Shown one piece after another: positions 7,201 through 16,094 of a stretch of 26,981 nucleotides of DNA. Made by a program: the position numbers and the translations under genes. The first letter of the stretch is position 1. Every line of letters starts with the position of its first letter. The stretch is from contig CANHZL010000013.1 of assembly GCA_947465345.1 (NCBI GenBank), forward strand, positions 1 through 26,981, given 5' to 3'. This stretch comes from Opitutia bacterium (GTDB taxonomy: Bacteria > Verrucomicrobiota > Verrucomicrobiae > Opitutales > UBA953). The notes beneath the pieces were generated by a model. That model had not been told where the DNA came from. It saw nothing but the letters and a program-made list of their open reading frames with translations, and ran no database searches.

Positions 7201-7860
7201 ATGATGCACCCTATGGACGATGGCGACCAACCCCAGGGCGACTTCGACGGCTCCGGCAACGCCTCTTGGGGCGAAGCCGACTGGGCCGGCTACCTCCAGC
7301 GCAACGACCTCGAGGTGGGACGCTTCCTTTCCTACTACACTGAGGTCAAGGACCTACCTGATCGTCTCGACATCAGCGCCCGTCGCATGGGCTGGGAAAA
7401 CGCTGACTGGGCTCCCGGCGACGGCCCGGAGGAGGTCAATGACGCCGACGACGAAAGCCCAGACCTTCCTTACTGCATCCACCAGCACCCGGTTTACGTG
7501 GTGTCCCGCGCCCTCTGCCTGCAACTCACGCATTCCTTCCATCGGCTATGCGTCGCCGCGGGACCGCAGATCACCGCGGTCGATTCCGCCAACGTCATGC
7601 TCTCTTTCTGGGACGCTCAGCATCAGATGGTCATGGCGATTAATGCCACCGACACCGGTGACCTACCTCTAGCCCTCGTACACATGAAACGTGCGTTGGC
7701 GGCCATTAATTACTCGATCGGCCTTACCGCTAGCATTCCGAGCGGCGCCCGCCTCTCCGCGGCCGAAGCCGCGCAGGACATCGAAGCGACGCTGTTTGAC
7801 CTCCGCGAAGTCTGCCTCCGCGTGATGGCCGATTGCCGCTGGGACGGAAAGAAGAAGTAA
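7201..7860 (+). CDS. Unrecognised cytoplasmic protein
   Basis: This encodes 219 aa of unknown function that I do not recognise. The first 25 residues are Asp/Gly-rich and probably disordered. A middle part is acidic (GDGPEEVNDADDESPDLPYC) and is followed by a His-containing CIHQHPVYVV segment. The last half looks alpha-helical. Near the end are ANVMLSFWDAQHQMVMAINAT and a paired helix AAEAAQDIEATLFDLREVCL. There is no signal peptide, membrane segment or catalytic motif. ATGs at 7201, 7204 and 7213 are all possible starts; a GGGGGA sequence at 7188-7193 favours the first ones. Codon use looks like its neighbours, so it is probably a native gene. It converges on hprK with a four-base gap. Confidence 0.75.
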   Translation: MMHPMDDGDQPQGDFDGSGNASWGEADWAGYLQRNDLEVGRFLSYYTEVKDLPDRLDISARRMGWENADWAPGDGPEEVNDADDESPDLPYCIHQHPVYVVSRALCLQLTHSFHRLCVAAGPQITAVDSANVMLSFWDAQHQMVMAINATDTGDLPLALVHMKRALAAINYSIGLTASIPSGARLSAAEAAQDIEATLFDLREVCLRVMADCRWDGKKK

Positions 7861-7864
7861 GGCC

Positions 7865-8839
7865 TCAGGCCTCGCTCTTCTTGTCCTTGGCCATGAACTC
7901 AATGAGTCGGTCACTGAACTCCTTCGCCGAGTCGTGACCCATGACGCGAAGCGCCTGCACCATCGCGGCGACTTCGACCAAGCGGGCCATGTCGCGACCC
8001 GGGCGGACCGGAATCGTCATATGAGGCACTTTACGACCAAGAATCTCAAAGGACTCCACCTCAAGGCCGGAACGCTCCTCATCCATGCCTGGCTGCCAGA
8101 GCACAAACGTGACGACGAGGTCGACACGCTTTTCTCGTCGGACGGAACGGATACCGAAAATTGAGGCGACGTTGATAATGCCGATGCCGCGGCATTCCAT
8201 GTAACCGCGGTTAAGTTCTTTAGAGGTCCCCTGGAGCTCGCGGTCGCCGATGAGGGTGACAATCACGTAATCATCCGCGACGAGCGAATGTCCGCGCTCA
8301 ATGAGCGCGAGAGCGCACTCGCTCTTACCGACGCCGGAAGCGCCGCGGAGCATCACGCCGACTCCCTTGATGTCGACGAGGGTGGCATGCAGGTTAGTGC
8401 GCGGAGCGAATTTCTCTTCAAGCAGCACGGTGGCCTCGGCAGAGAAATCCTTGGACTTGAGCTGGGTGCGGATGAGCGGGACGCGATGGCGATCCGCGAT
8501 GCGCAGGAGCAGGTCGTCGACCGGCAGGCCGCGCGAGACAACGACAGCAGGGATCTTCTTGAAGAAGACATCGTTGAGCAGCTTCTCGCGCAGGGGCGCC
8601 GTCTGATCGGAAAGATAGGCCATCTCGCCCGCACCGAAGAGCTGGAGGCGCTTATTGGCGAATTCCTTGAAGTAGCCCGTCACGGCCAAAGCCGGTCGAT
8701 TGAGCGACTTCTCGGAAATCATGTTATCAAGGCCCTGCTCACCGGCAAGGAGCTCCATCTGGAGCATGTCCTTAAAGGATTCGAAGAACTCGCGGACGGA
8801 GACGGACTCCGGGCGGGTATCTGGTGCAGGGTCGGACAT
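7865..8839 (-). CDS. hprK: HPr kinase/phosphorylase
   Basis: This 324-aa protein starts at ATG 8839. It phosphorylates and dephosphorylates a Ser of HPr-family proteins, linking energy state to carbon or nitrogen control. Diagnostic features are His151 before VDIKGVGV, the P-loop GASGVGKS at 166-173, and [10 protein letters not shown] at 181-190. The family signature [11 protein letters not shown] lies at 214-224. The N-terminal domain contains [19 protein letters not shown]. Length matches the family. The gene follows lptB by four bases. In proteobacteria hprK also sits in the lptA-lptB-rpoN-ptsN neighbourhood; here rpoN and PTS genes are missing between them. No HPr gene is in the window, so its partner is unknown. 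Confidence 0.95.
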   Translation of the reverse strand: MSDPAPDTRPESVSVREFFESFKDMLQMELLAGEQGLDNMISEKSLNRPALAVTGYFKEFANKRLQLFGAGEMAYLSDQTAPLREKLLNDVFFKKIPAVVVSRGLPVDDLLLRIADRHRVPLIRTQLKSKDFSAEATVLLEEKFAPRTNLHATLVDIKGVGVMLRGASGVGKSECALALIERGHSLVADDYVIVTLIGDRELQGTSKELNRGYMECRGIGIINVASIFGIRSVRREKRVDLVVTFVLWQPGMDEERSGLEVESFEILGRKVPHMTIPVRPGRDMARLVEVAAMVQALRVMGHDSAKEFSDRLIEFMAKDKKSEA

Positions 8840-8843
8840 GGTG

Positions 8844-9584
8844 TCAGAGTTTGAAGCTTTCGCCAAGGTAGTGGCGACGGCTCTCGGGATTATTGACGAT
8901 TTCAGAGGGAGTGCCAGACACAAGCACGCGCCCCTGGTGAATCAGATAGGCCCGGTCCACGATCGAAAGGGTTTCCCGGACGTTATGGTCGGTAATCAGG
9001 ATGCCGATACCGCGGTCCTTGAGTTTGCGAATGATCGACTGCACCTCGGCGACCGAAATGGGGTCCACCCCGCTGAACGGCTCGTCCATCAGCAGGAAGC
9101 GGGGGCTCGTTGCGAGTGCGCGGGCGATCTCCAGGCGACGACGCTCGCCGCCCGAAAGGGTGAACGCAGGCTGCCGGGCGAGTTTTTCCAGACCGAGCTC
9201 CGTTAGCTGCTGCGCCGTCCGATCGCGCCGTTCGCGTTCGTTGAGGTCGAGCGTTTCAACGACGGCCATGACATTCTCCCAGACCGTGAGCTTACGGAAA
9301 ACCGAGGCCTCCTGAGGCAAGTAGCCGACGCCGTTCCGGGCACGCTGCCACATCGGCATCGCGGTGACATTGCGACCATCGAGGAAGACCCTGCCATGCG
9401 TGGCGGGAATCAGGCCGACGACCATGTAGAAAGTCGTGGTCTTGCCGGCACCGTTAGGGCCGAGTAGACCAACAATCTCACCAGCCTGCAGGGTCAGGCT
9501 AACATCTTGGACGGCGACCTTGGCGTCGTAATGCTTGGCCAAGGCCTGCGCCCGGATGACGCCCTTCTCACTCGTTGCGGCCAT
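8844..9584 (-). CDS. lptB: LPS export ABC transporter ATP-binding protein
   Basis: This 246-aa ATPase of the LptBFG complex powers extraction of lipopolysaccharide from the inner membrane. The Walker A GPNGAGKT is at 42-49, the Q-loop Gln at 91 ([13 protein letters not shown] is the typical LptB version), and the signature [15 protein letters not shown] starts at 143. Walker B LLMDEP is at 164-169, the typical LptB D-loop SGVDPI follows, and the switch His is at 200. The C-terminus is the short form. The gene sits directly between the LptA-like protein and hprK. LptF and LptG are not in the window. All catalytic residues are intact. Confidence 0.96.
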   Translation of the reverse strand: MAATSEKGVIRAQALAKHYDAKVAVQDVSLTLQAGEIVGLLGPNGAGKTTTFYMVVGLIPATHGRVFLDGRNVTAMPMWQRARNGVGYLPQEASVFRKLTVWENVMAVVETLDLNERERRDRTAQQLTELGLEKLARQPAFTLSGGERRRLEIARALATSPRFLLMDEPFSGVDPISVAEVQSIIRKLKDRGIGILITDHNVRETLSIVDRAYLIHQGRVLVSGTPSEIVNNPESRRHYLGESFKL

Positions 9585-9602
9585 GCGGGTAGGAGGAAGC
9601 GG

Positions 9603-11675
9603 TCAGCGTCCGTTGTCGAGGTTTTTGACCTCTGGCAAGGTGAAGTCTCGACCAAGGTAGATCTTCGGGCGGACCACCTGTCCGGGATTAGCCTCATCCG
9701 GAGCGGCATCCATCCGCCAGGCCCGCGTCTTCATGTCATAGGTGACTTCCTTCGCCGGGACTCCTTCGTTGCCGAGCCGATCCACGATGCGCGCATCGCC
9801 CAACAGCCTGGCCGTCCCCTTCTCGGGCTGCATCTCCAGCGTACGGCCGCGCGCTGTCGTGCCGGCGGCGATGACGTTCACGTTGCCGCGACCGACCACC
9901 TGGCGGGCAACCAAGTGCCCCGCCTTATCCGGTGAAGCCATACCCTCAAGGAGGTCACAGGTCGCATCCGTGCCATCCGAGTCCATCGCCACGGAACCGC
10001 GAAGGAAGAACTTGGTGAGTGCCGTGGTCGTCAGTACCTCATGTGCATCAGCGACGAACTCCACCTTCTTACCACCCGCGGAGGTCATGAAAAGGTGCGG
10101 GCGCGTAAGACCAGAACCCCCGGACAAGGTAAGCAGACGAGGGCGACCAGCTAAGGCGTCCCTCACGAGGACTTCCTCGATCTGCACCGCGGGCGTGAGG
10201 TCGATACGCTCGGCGGCGCAACGCAGACCGGGTTGAGAGTAACGGACGTGACCAGAAAGGATCGCCTTATTCAGTTCGTATTCGGACTTTTTCTTCGGGA
10301 CCGGCGTGGCGAAGGCGACCATCTGGTCGGACTCCGTCGAGACGACGCCGGCGACGTAACGGACCGCACCCAACATCTCGACCTGCATGGCGCCGTCTTC
10401 AGTGACGACGACGATCTGGTTGGCTTCCGCCAAGCCCGGGGCGACACCTACCTCGCCAGAGGGCAGACGAATCGCGGCGCGAATACCCGGACCGGAACGG
10501 ACCTCGATCCGGTCCTTAAGGGCGTCCGTCCGGATAGAAAAGCCAGCCGCCTCAAGCCCGCGTGCCTCGCGGATCCGGGGTAATTCCTCGAGATCCAACG
10601 TGCGCTTCACGCGATCCCAGCGAGCTTTACCAGACTCGAAGACCGAACCTTCCAGTTTACCTTTCACGCCACCCTCGGCGAATAGCACGCTGGCACCATT
10701 TCGCCCTTCGGTAGCGACCAAGCGACGGGCCGTCAGGTTCGACTGCACGCTGACATAGGAAGCGTTGTCCTGGACTTCCACCCGCGAATCACCGGTAGTT
10801 GCGTCGCGCTGAATCGAGATCCGTTCACCCGCTAAGTCCGCGGGCTCCTGAGATTTGCGGCGCAGACGCAACTTCACCTGCTGGCCGTCGCCCGCGAAGA
10901 GCTGCGTCAGACCGAGCTTCGGCTGGTGACGTAGCCGCTGGGCGGAGCCCACGGCTTCAGGCTCCTCGAGTTCGACATGCCCAATGAGCTCGGCGGAATC
11001 ATCCTTCGGATCAAAAGTCGCGCTATCTCCGCGCAAGGTCTGCTTGTCGAGGACGCGGACAACGCGTCCGGAAGCGATAACGGAACGGCACTCAGCATCG
11101 CCGCCCGGCACGTCGCTGATGAGGCACTCCAGCCTTTCACACGTGGTACGCTCGCCGAAGCGCTCGGCGACCACCCCGCCTTGGAAAACCATGAGGGTCC
11201 CGCCGGTGACAGGCGAAGCATCTAGGCGCGGCGCCCTAAGCCGGAGGCGACGCGACAACGGCTTAGCAAGGTCGAGTTCAGCCACAACGTCGGCCAAGAT
11301 GGCAAAACTATCACCCTTGGTCGTCGACCGCCAACTCCAGCCGCGGCCCGTAAGATTGAAAGCGGGCGAGGAGGAACGGACCAAGCCTGGGCCTTGGGCG
11401 GCACGACGTGCCGGCACCATCGTGCCGTTAGGACTCGTGAAGACAGCCCACGGCTTACCGGCCCGGAAAGATTTTACCTGAATAGCGTCCATATCCCAGA
11501 CCCCAGCCTCAGCGGTCGGGCGCATGAACTTGGCCGTAGCCTCCCAGGTTTTCTCGGCCTTCTCATCCTCGGAAAAGCCGGAGAAGGAACCGCCGGCGAC
11601 CTGCTGAAAGGTGATATCCTTCTGCTGCGCCATGGCTCCCGCGGCCAGGAAGAGGCAGAGAACGAAGGCTCGCAT
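9603..11675 (-). CDS. Large LptA/OstA-like periplasmic protein
   Basis: This 690-aa protein has an N-terminal signal peptide (MRAFVLCLFLAAGAMA, probable cleavage before QQ). The rest is beta-strand-rich with repeated OstA-type patterns. Examples are LRGDSATFDPKDDSAELIGHVEL, ILSGHVRYSQPGLRCAAERIDL and RGRTLEMQPEKGTARLLGDARI. These are typical of the LptA/LptC/LptD-N beta-jellyroll that forms the periplasmic lipopolysaccharide bridge. At 690 aa it is far longer than LptA (about 185 aa), so it may combine several jellyroll modules or an LptC-like part. It lies 18 bases upstream of lptB, which supports an LPS-transport role. Assignment to the superfamily is good; one-to-one orthology with LptA or LptC is not claimed. 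Confidence 0.8.
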   Translation of the reverse strand: MRAFVLCLFLAAGAMAQQKDITFQQVAGGSFSGFSEDEKAEKTWEATAKFMRPTAEAGVWDMDAIQVKSFRAGKPWAVFTSPNGTMVPARRAAQGPGLVRSSSPAFNLTGRGWSWRSTTKGDSFAILADVVAELDLAKPLSRRLRLRAPRLDASPVTGGTLMVFQGGVVAERFGERTTCERLECLISDVPGGDAECRSVIASGRVVRVLDKQTLRGDSATFDPKDDSAELIGHVELEEPEAVGSAQRLRHQPKLGLTQLFAGDGQQVKLRLRRKSQEPADLAGERISIQRDATTGDSRVEVQDNASYVSVQSNLTARRLVATEGRNGASVLFAEGGVKGKLEGSVFESGKARWDRVKRTLDLEELPRIREARGLEAAGFSIRTDALKDRIEVRSGPGIRAAIRLPSGEVGVAPGLAEANQIVVVTEDGAMQVEMLGAVRYVAGVVSTESDQMVAFATPVPKKKSEYELNKAILSGHVRYSQPGLRCAAERIDLTPAVQIEEVLVRDALAGRPRLLTLSGGSGLTRPHLFMTSAGGKKVEFVADAHEVLTTTALTKFFLRGSVAMDSDGTDATCDLLEGMASPDKAGHLVARQVVGRGNVNVIAAGTTARGRTLEMQPEKGTARLLGDARIVDRLGNEGVPAKEVTYDMKTRAWRMDAAPDEANPGQVVRPKIYLGRDFTLPEVKNLDNGR

Positions 11676-11713
11676 GAGACTATGACATCCAGCGGCGAAG
11701 GCTAATCAAGCGA

Positions 11714-12706
11714 TTATACCTTCGGTGCCCGCGGAAACGGAGAATCTGAGACGAACGCGGGCATCGTCGCCGAGGCCAGGATTTCGCCAGCCACGAGCGT
11801 ATAGCCCGCCAGAAATTCGCCGGCTAGAAGCATTTTGCCTCCCGGCCGTTGCAGGTGCGTGACGTTCAGCACGCCTTGTCCGCAGGCGATCCTCACACCA
11901 GCGCGGTCGGCGGAGATGATGGTTCCAGGCGCCTCGGAGACATCCGTGGCTTCGGCCGAAGCTGAGCCCAACTTGATGAGCGCCGCACGATGCTCGAATG
12001 TAGAACCCGGCCAGCCTTCGACCGCCAGGATGCGTCTTACAAGGACGACCGCCGGCTGATGGAAATCTAGGGGTGCGTCGGCACGGGCCAGCCGTCGAGC
12101 GTAGGTGACCTTGCTTTCATCCTGAGGAATGGCCGCAGAAGTGCCGGCCAAGACGGCCGGTAAAGCCGATGAGGCTAGCTCGCCAGCGAGAATACCGAGA
12201 CGCGCTCGTAAGGCGACCCTGCCCTCGCCGGGCAAGATGCTGATCCGGGCCGCGGCATGGATTGGACCGGCGTCGAGCTTACGCACGACCTGTTGGAGCG
12301 AAACACCAGTCTCCGTATGCCCCAACGCCAACGCGCCTTCGACTGGAGTGGCACCACGCAGTTCAGGCAGAAGTGACCCGTGGAAATTAACGAAACCCTG
12401 ACGGGTGGCGCCGAGGAAGTCCTCCTTCAGCAGCTGGCCATAAGCCATCACCACTCCGAGATCCGCCTGCAACGAGATGAGATGGACCGCATCGGCGGCC
12501 TCGAGCTTCTCGGGCTGCAGAAGATTGAGGCCTTCCGCGCGAGCCCAAGCGGCGACCGGGTTCGGACGGACCTCTTGGCCGCGACCAGCCGGACGGTCCG
12601 GCTGCGAATACACGGCCACTACCTCGACGTCAGATAAGGCACGAGCCGCGGCGAAAGCCGGGAGCGCGATCTCATCCGAGCCGAGCAGGACCAGTCTCCG
12701 GGGCAT
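11714..12706 (-). CDS. fmt: Methionyl-tRNA formyltransferase
   Basis: This 330-aa enzyme formylates initiator Met-tRNA using 10-formyl-tetrahydrofolate. The N-terminal formyltransferase domain holds the catalytic triad Asn107 and His109 in VNFHGS and Asp145 in RKLDAGPI. The SLLPELRGATPVEGAL motif is at 111-126; most relatives have GAAPI where this has GATPV. The C-terminal OB-like domain starts around residue 205 with VTYARRLARADAPLDF. Length is typical. It sits between der (three-base gap) and the LptA-like gene in one minus-strand run. No peptide deformylase gene is next to it, unlike in many bacteria. Confidence 0.95.
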   Translation of the reverse strand: MPRRLVLLGSDEIALPAFAAARALSDVEVVAVYSQPDRPAGRGQEVRPNPVAAWARAEGLNLLQPEKLEAADAVHLISLQADLGVVMAYGQLLKEDFLGATRQGFVNFHGSLLPELRGATPVEGALALGHTETGVSLQQVVRKLDAGPIHAAARISILPGEGRVALRARLGILAGELASSALPAVLAGTSAAIPQDESKVTYARRLARADAPLDFHQPAVVLVRRILAVEGWPGSTFEHRAALIKLGSASAEATDVSEAPGTIISADRAGVRIACGQGVLNVTHLQRPGGKMLLAGEFLAGYTLVAGEILASATMPAFVSDSPFPRAPKV

Positions 12707-12709
12707 GCT

Positions 12710-14368
12710 TTACTTGCGGGCCTGGCGCGCGGCGCGACCTTTCAGCGAACGCGGCTTATCCCAGCGGGTGAAGGATTTCTTGCGGACAGGCCCGGCCTTG
12801 CTGCGCGGATTCTTGGACTTGCCCAGACGCGGACCGGACGGACCGATGGCCTTCTTCGGTGCCGCATCGAGGACGGCCTTGCCGGGAACCTTGGTGAGCG
12901 GCTTGCGGACTGCCCCTTCGATTTCGGGCATCGGGGAACCAGCGGCGGCACCAGGACCGCCCGCCCGACGGCCGGTCTGCTTAGGCTTACCCACGATGTC
13001 GAGGAAGAGCGGGACGCCGGAGAGATCGAAGCTTTCGTGCACGCCCTTCACGAGGAAGCGCTGGTAAGCGTCCTCCAGACGTTCTTCGGAATTACAGAAC
13101 AGGCGGAAACGAATCGGACGCTTCGAGACCTGTGTCACGTAGTAGCACTTGAAGCGCTTGCCCGAGACCATGCGCGGCGGGCGCTTGATCATGAGGTCTT
13201 GGACGACGCGGTTGAGACGTCCGGTGGAAATCGCGGTGCCGGCACGAACGAAGACACCTTCGGCGGCGTCCAGCATGTCTTCGGCGCGGAGGCCGGTCTG
13301 CGCGGAAACGAACAGAATCGGCGGTTCGGGCAGGAAGAAAAGCTCGCGGCGGATGGCCGAACGGAACTTCGCGCGGAACTCTTCCTCGTCCTCGAAGCCA
13401 TCGATATTCTTGTCGCGGAAGGCCTTCTTTGCGAGGTCCCACTTATTGACGACGAGTACGATGCCGCAACCCAGCAAGGCGAGCTCGCCGGCCAGCTGCT
13501 TATCGATGCGGGTCACGCCCTGCCCGGCGTCGAGCACAAGGAAGACCACATCGGTCTCCGCAAGAATCTCGTCGGAACGAACCTGCGAGAAAAAGTCCAA
13601 GGTGTCGCGCTTGTTGGCGGTGCGGCGACCAGCGGTATCGACGAGCGAGAACTTCGCCTGCGAGCCGTCGGCCTTGGTCCGGGAAAGCCCTGCGCGCACG
13701 GGGTCGCGGGTGGTGCCGGCGACTTCGCTGACGATCAGGCGGGAGGAGCCGAGGAGGCGGTTGCCGAGCGAGCTTTTGCCGACGTTCGGGCGACCGGCGA
13801 GAGCGAGTCGAATCGGACGCGGACCTTCTTCACGCGGCGTCGCTGGCTCCGGACCGAGCAGTTTGATAATCAGCGCCTGCAGTTGCGGGATGCCGCGGCC
13901 ATGTTCGGCGGAAATCAGAAGAGGCTCGCCGAAACCAAGGGCGAAGAATTCAGACATCAGGCCGTCGCGCTCCTCGGTGTCGGCCTTATTGGCGACGACG
14001 AGGACCTTCTTGCCGGCTTGGCGAAGCATGGTGGCGACTTCCAGGTCGAGGGCGGTGCAGCCTTCGAAAGCATCGACGACAAGGAGCACGAGCGCGGCGG
14101 CGGCGAGGGCGAAGTCGACCTGCTCTTCCACGGCGTCAGCGATAAGCTTAGGCGTCAGCTCGGCGCGATACAGGCCGATGCCACCCGTATCCATGAGCGT
14201 ATAGCGACCATCAAAGATGTCGGAAGTGATGAGGTCGCGCGTGACCCCCGGCTGATCGTGCACGATTGAGATGCGGCGTCCCACTAGACGGTTGAAGAGA
14301 CGACTCTTACCGACGTTGGGACGGCCCACGATGGCTACCGCGCGCGAAATTTCTGTGTTCCGTTCCAT
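12710..14368 (-). CDS. der: Ribosome assembly GTPase Der (EngA)
   Basis: This 552-aa tandem GTPase needed for 50S assembly starts at ATG 14368. The first G domain has GRPNVGKS at 15-22, GVTRD at 41-45, DTGG at 60-63 and NKAD at 127-130. The second has GRPNVGKS at 192-199, GTTRD at 218-222, DTAG at 244-247 and NKWD at 308-311. A KH-like domain follows at about 370-460. The final roughly 90 residues are a Lys/Arg/Pro/Gly-rich, probably disordered tail, longer than in E. coli Der (490 aa). It is the first gene of der-fmt-lptA-like-lptB-hprK. A GCTTGC-type element lies just upstream. Confidence 0.96.
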   Translation of the reverse strand: MERNTEISRAVAIVGRPNVGKSRLFNRLVGRRISIVHDQPGVTRDLITSDIFDGRYTLMDTGGIGLYRAELTPKLIADAVEEQVDFALAAAALVLLVVDAFEGCTALDLEVATMLRQAGKKVLVVANKADTEERDGLMSEFFALGFGEPLLISAEHGRGIPQLQALIIKLLGPEPATPREEGPRPIRLALAGRPNVGKSSLGNRLLGSSRLIVSEVAGTTRDPVRAGLSRTKADGSQAKFSLVDTAGRRTANKRDTLDFFSQVRSDEILAETDVVFLVLDAGQGVTRIDKQLAGELALLGCGIVLVVNKWDLAKKAFRDKNIDGFEDEEEFRAKFRSAIRRELFFLPEPPILFVSAQTGLRAEDMLDAAEGVFVRAGTAISTGRLNRVVQDLMIKRPPRMVSGKRFKCYYVTQVSKRPIRFRLFCNSEERLEDAYQRFLVKGVHESFDLSGVPLFLDIVGKPKQTGRRAGGPGAAAGSPMPEIEGAVRKPLTKVPGKAVLDAAPKKAIGPSGPRLGKSKNPRSKAGPVRKKSFTRWDKPRSLKGRAARQARK

Positions 14369-14388
14369 GGGCCGACAGTCGGGGCTAC

Positions 14389-14405
14389 CTGCCCGCCTAG
14401 CAAGC
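14389..14405 (-). promoter_or_regulatory. GCTTGC plus GGCGGGCAG element before der
   Basis: On the minus strand this reads GCTTGC, TA, GGCGGGCAG. It lies between the aminotransferase stop (14415) and the der start (14368) and resembles the elements at rpsB and aroK. It could start transcription of the der-hprK run. No convincing -10 follows. Confidence 0.25.
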
Positions 14406-14414
14406 AAGGATGCG

Positions 14415-15590
14415 TCAGCGACGCGGGATGGTGTCCAGGAAGCGGGCGATTCGCTCGCCAGCCTCATGGATCTTCTCGTAGCTGGTCGAGAACGAGGCAC
14501 GACAGAATCCGGCGCCGGCCGCGCCGAAGGCCGTACCTGGGACCATGGCCACCTTCTGCTGTTCGAGCAGCTTCTGGGCGAAGGTCATGGAGTCCATACC
14601 GGTCGAGGTGATGTCGGGGAAAGCGTAGAACGCCCCGCGCGGAAGGTGGCACTTCAGGCCGAGCTCATTGAAGCGGCGGACGATGAAGTCGCGGCGTTCG
14701 CGATACTTGTCGCGCATGTGAATCATCGAATCGCGGCCATTACGGAGCGCTTCGACAGCGGCTTCCTGGCTCATGATGGGGGCACACATGATGCCGTACT
14801 GGTGTACCTTGAGCATCCCGTCGATGACGGCGGCAGGCCCGCATGCGTAACCGATACGGAAGCCGGTCATCGCGAAAGCCTTCGAGAAGCCGTGAAGGAA
14901 GACGGTGCGTTCACGCATGCCCGGCAGAGAGGCGATGGAGACGTGGTCACCCTCGAACGTGAGTTCGGAATAAATCTCGTCGGAAGCGACCAAGAGGTCC
15001 TTCTCGATGGCGAACTTGGCGATGGCCTCAAGCTTGGCACGGTCGGCGGTGCCACCGGTCGGATTCGTCGGGAAGTTCAGGATGAGCAGCTTGCAGCCTG
15101 GCTGCCAGGCGGCGCGGAGAGCGGCTGGATCGAGCGCAAACTGATCGGCGGCAACGGTACGGATCGGGATGGCTTCAGCGTGGCAGAGCGTGACGCTCGG
15201 TGCGTAGCTCACGTAGCAGGGCTCGTGGTAAAGCACCTTGTCGCCAGGATTCAGGGTCGAGCGGAGCAGAATATCAAGGGCTTCGGAAACCCCGATGGTG
15301 CCGAGAATCTCGGTCTCAGGATCGTATTCCGGTCCGTAGTTCTTGGCGACATAGCGCGAGATCTCCTCGCGGAACTGCTGCGTACCGCGATTATCCGTGT
15401 AGGAGGTACGGCCCTTCTCGAGCGAAGAAATCGCGGCTTCGCGGATATGGTATGGCGTGACGAAATCAGGCTCGCCGATGCCCAGAGACACGGCGTCCTT
15501 CATCTTCGACACGATCGCGAAGAAGTCACGGATGCCCGATTTGGGCAAGGTCGCGACATGTCGCGCCACGAAACGGCCAGAAGAATCCAT
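14415..15590 (-). CDS. Class I/II PLP-dependent aminotransferase
   Basis: This 391-aa fold-type I aminotransferase resembles the aspartate/aromatic/alanine aminotransferase group. The start region AVSLGIGEPDF binds substrate. The N-PTNPTGG motif is at 172-180, DEIY at 204-207, the PLP lysine at Lys237 in HGFSKAFAMTGFRIG, and the C-terminal Arg in GFCRASFS binds the substrate carboxylate. Length fits. Substrate specificity cannot be read directly. Lrp-regulator plus aminotransferase pairs are common, and the DAHP synthase upstream makes an aromatic amino-acid role possible. It is the last gene of a minus-strand run of three, 12 bases after the Lrp-like gene. Confidence 0.88.
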   Translation of the reverse strand: MDSSGRFVARHVATLPKSGIRDFFAIVSKMKDAVSLGIGEPDFVTPYHIREAAISSLEKGRTSYTDNRGTQQFREEISRYVAKNYGPEYDPETEILGTIGVSEALDILLRSTLNPGDKVLYHEPCYVSYAPSVTLCHAEAIPIRTVAADQFALDPAALRAAWQPGCKLLILNFPTNPTGGTADRAKLEAIAKFAIEKDLLVASDEIYSELTFEGDHVSIASLPGMRERTVFLHGFSKAFAMTGFRIGYACGPAAVIDGMLKVHQYGIMCAPIMSQEAAVEALRNGRDSMIHMRDKYRERRDFIVRRFNELGLKCHLPRGAFYAFPDITSTGMDSMTFAQKLLEQQKVAMVPGTAFGAAGAGFCRASFSTSYEKIHEAGERIARFLDTIPRR

Positions 15591-15602
15591 AGTCAGAACA
15601 GG

Positions 15603-16085
15603 TCAGGGGCTGACCGAGGGTTGGTCGCGGCGAGAACCTTCAGCGTTCACGATGAAGCCATCCTTCTTGTAAGCGCGGAGAAAGAAGTGGGTCGAGGTGC
15701 CCTGGACGCCATCGATCCGAGCGAGGCGCTCATGGACGAAGCCAGCGACCTTGTAGAGATTGTCGGCCGTGACGACGACGAGGAGGTCGTAGCCGCCGGA
15801 CATCAGGTAGCAGCTCTCCACCTGTTCGAAGCTAGAGATACGTTCGGCGATACCGTCGAAGCCGCCGACGCCTTCGGTGCGAATCTTGATCTCGATGACC
15901 GCGCGGACGCGATGCTCGGACTCGTAGCTCGGGTTCAGCACCGGGCGCATGCCCAGCAGTACGCCCTGCTTGCGTAAGGCCGCGAGCTCACGGTCCACGG
16001 CTTCGGCGCCGAGGCCGAGGATCTTGCCGATCTGGGCAGTGTCGAGGGCTTCCCCATCGAGGATGAGCTTGAGTACGGAGTTCAT
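15603..16085 (-). CDS. Lrp/AsnC-family transcriptional regulator
   Basis: This encodes 160 aa. The N-terminal winged helix-turn-helix is LDTAQIGKILGLGAEAVDRELAALRKQGVLLG (about residues 14-45). The C-terminal RAM ligand-binding domain begins at about residue 59 (RAVIEIKI) and has the typical VESCYLMSGGYDLLVVV pattern at 89-105. The length is standard. Lrp-family proteins form dimers and higher oligomers that bind an amino acid and regulate nearby genes. Lying between DAHP synthase and an aminotransferase, it may control those two genes in response to an aromatic or other amino acid; this is inference. The LDxxD opening typical of Lrp is shortened here. Confidence 0.9.
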   Translation of the reverse strand: MNSVLKLILDGEALDTAQIGKILGLGAEAVDRELAALRKQGVLLGMRPVLNPSYESEHRVRAVIEIKIRTEGVGGFDGIAERISSFEQVESCYLMSGGYDLLVVVTADNLYKVAGFVHERLARIDGVQGTSTHFFLRAYKKDGFIVNAEGSRRDQPSVSP

Positions 16086-16094
16086 GGCAAAAAA

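Noticed and set aside
7852..7882. AAGAAG...CTTCTT with GGCCT-C-AGGCC as a bidirectional terminator between the gene at 7201 and hprK
   Set aside because: It overlaps both coding ends, has a one-base inner loop and no T-run; the arms are explained by Lys codons at both C-termini.
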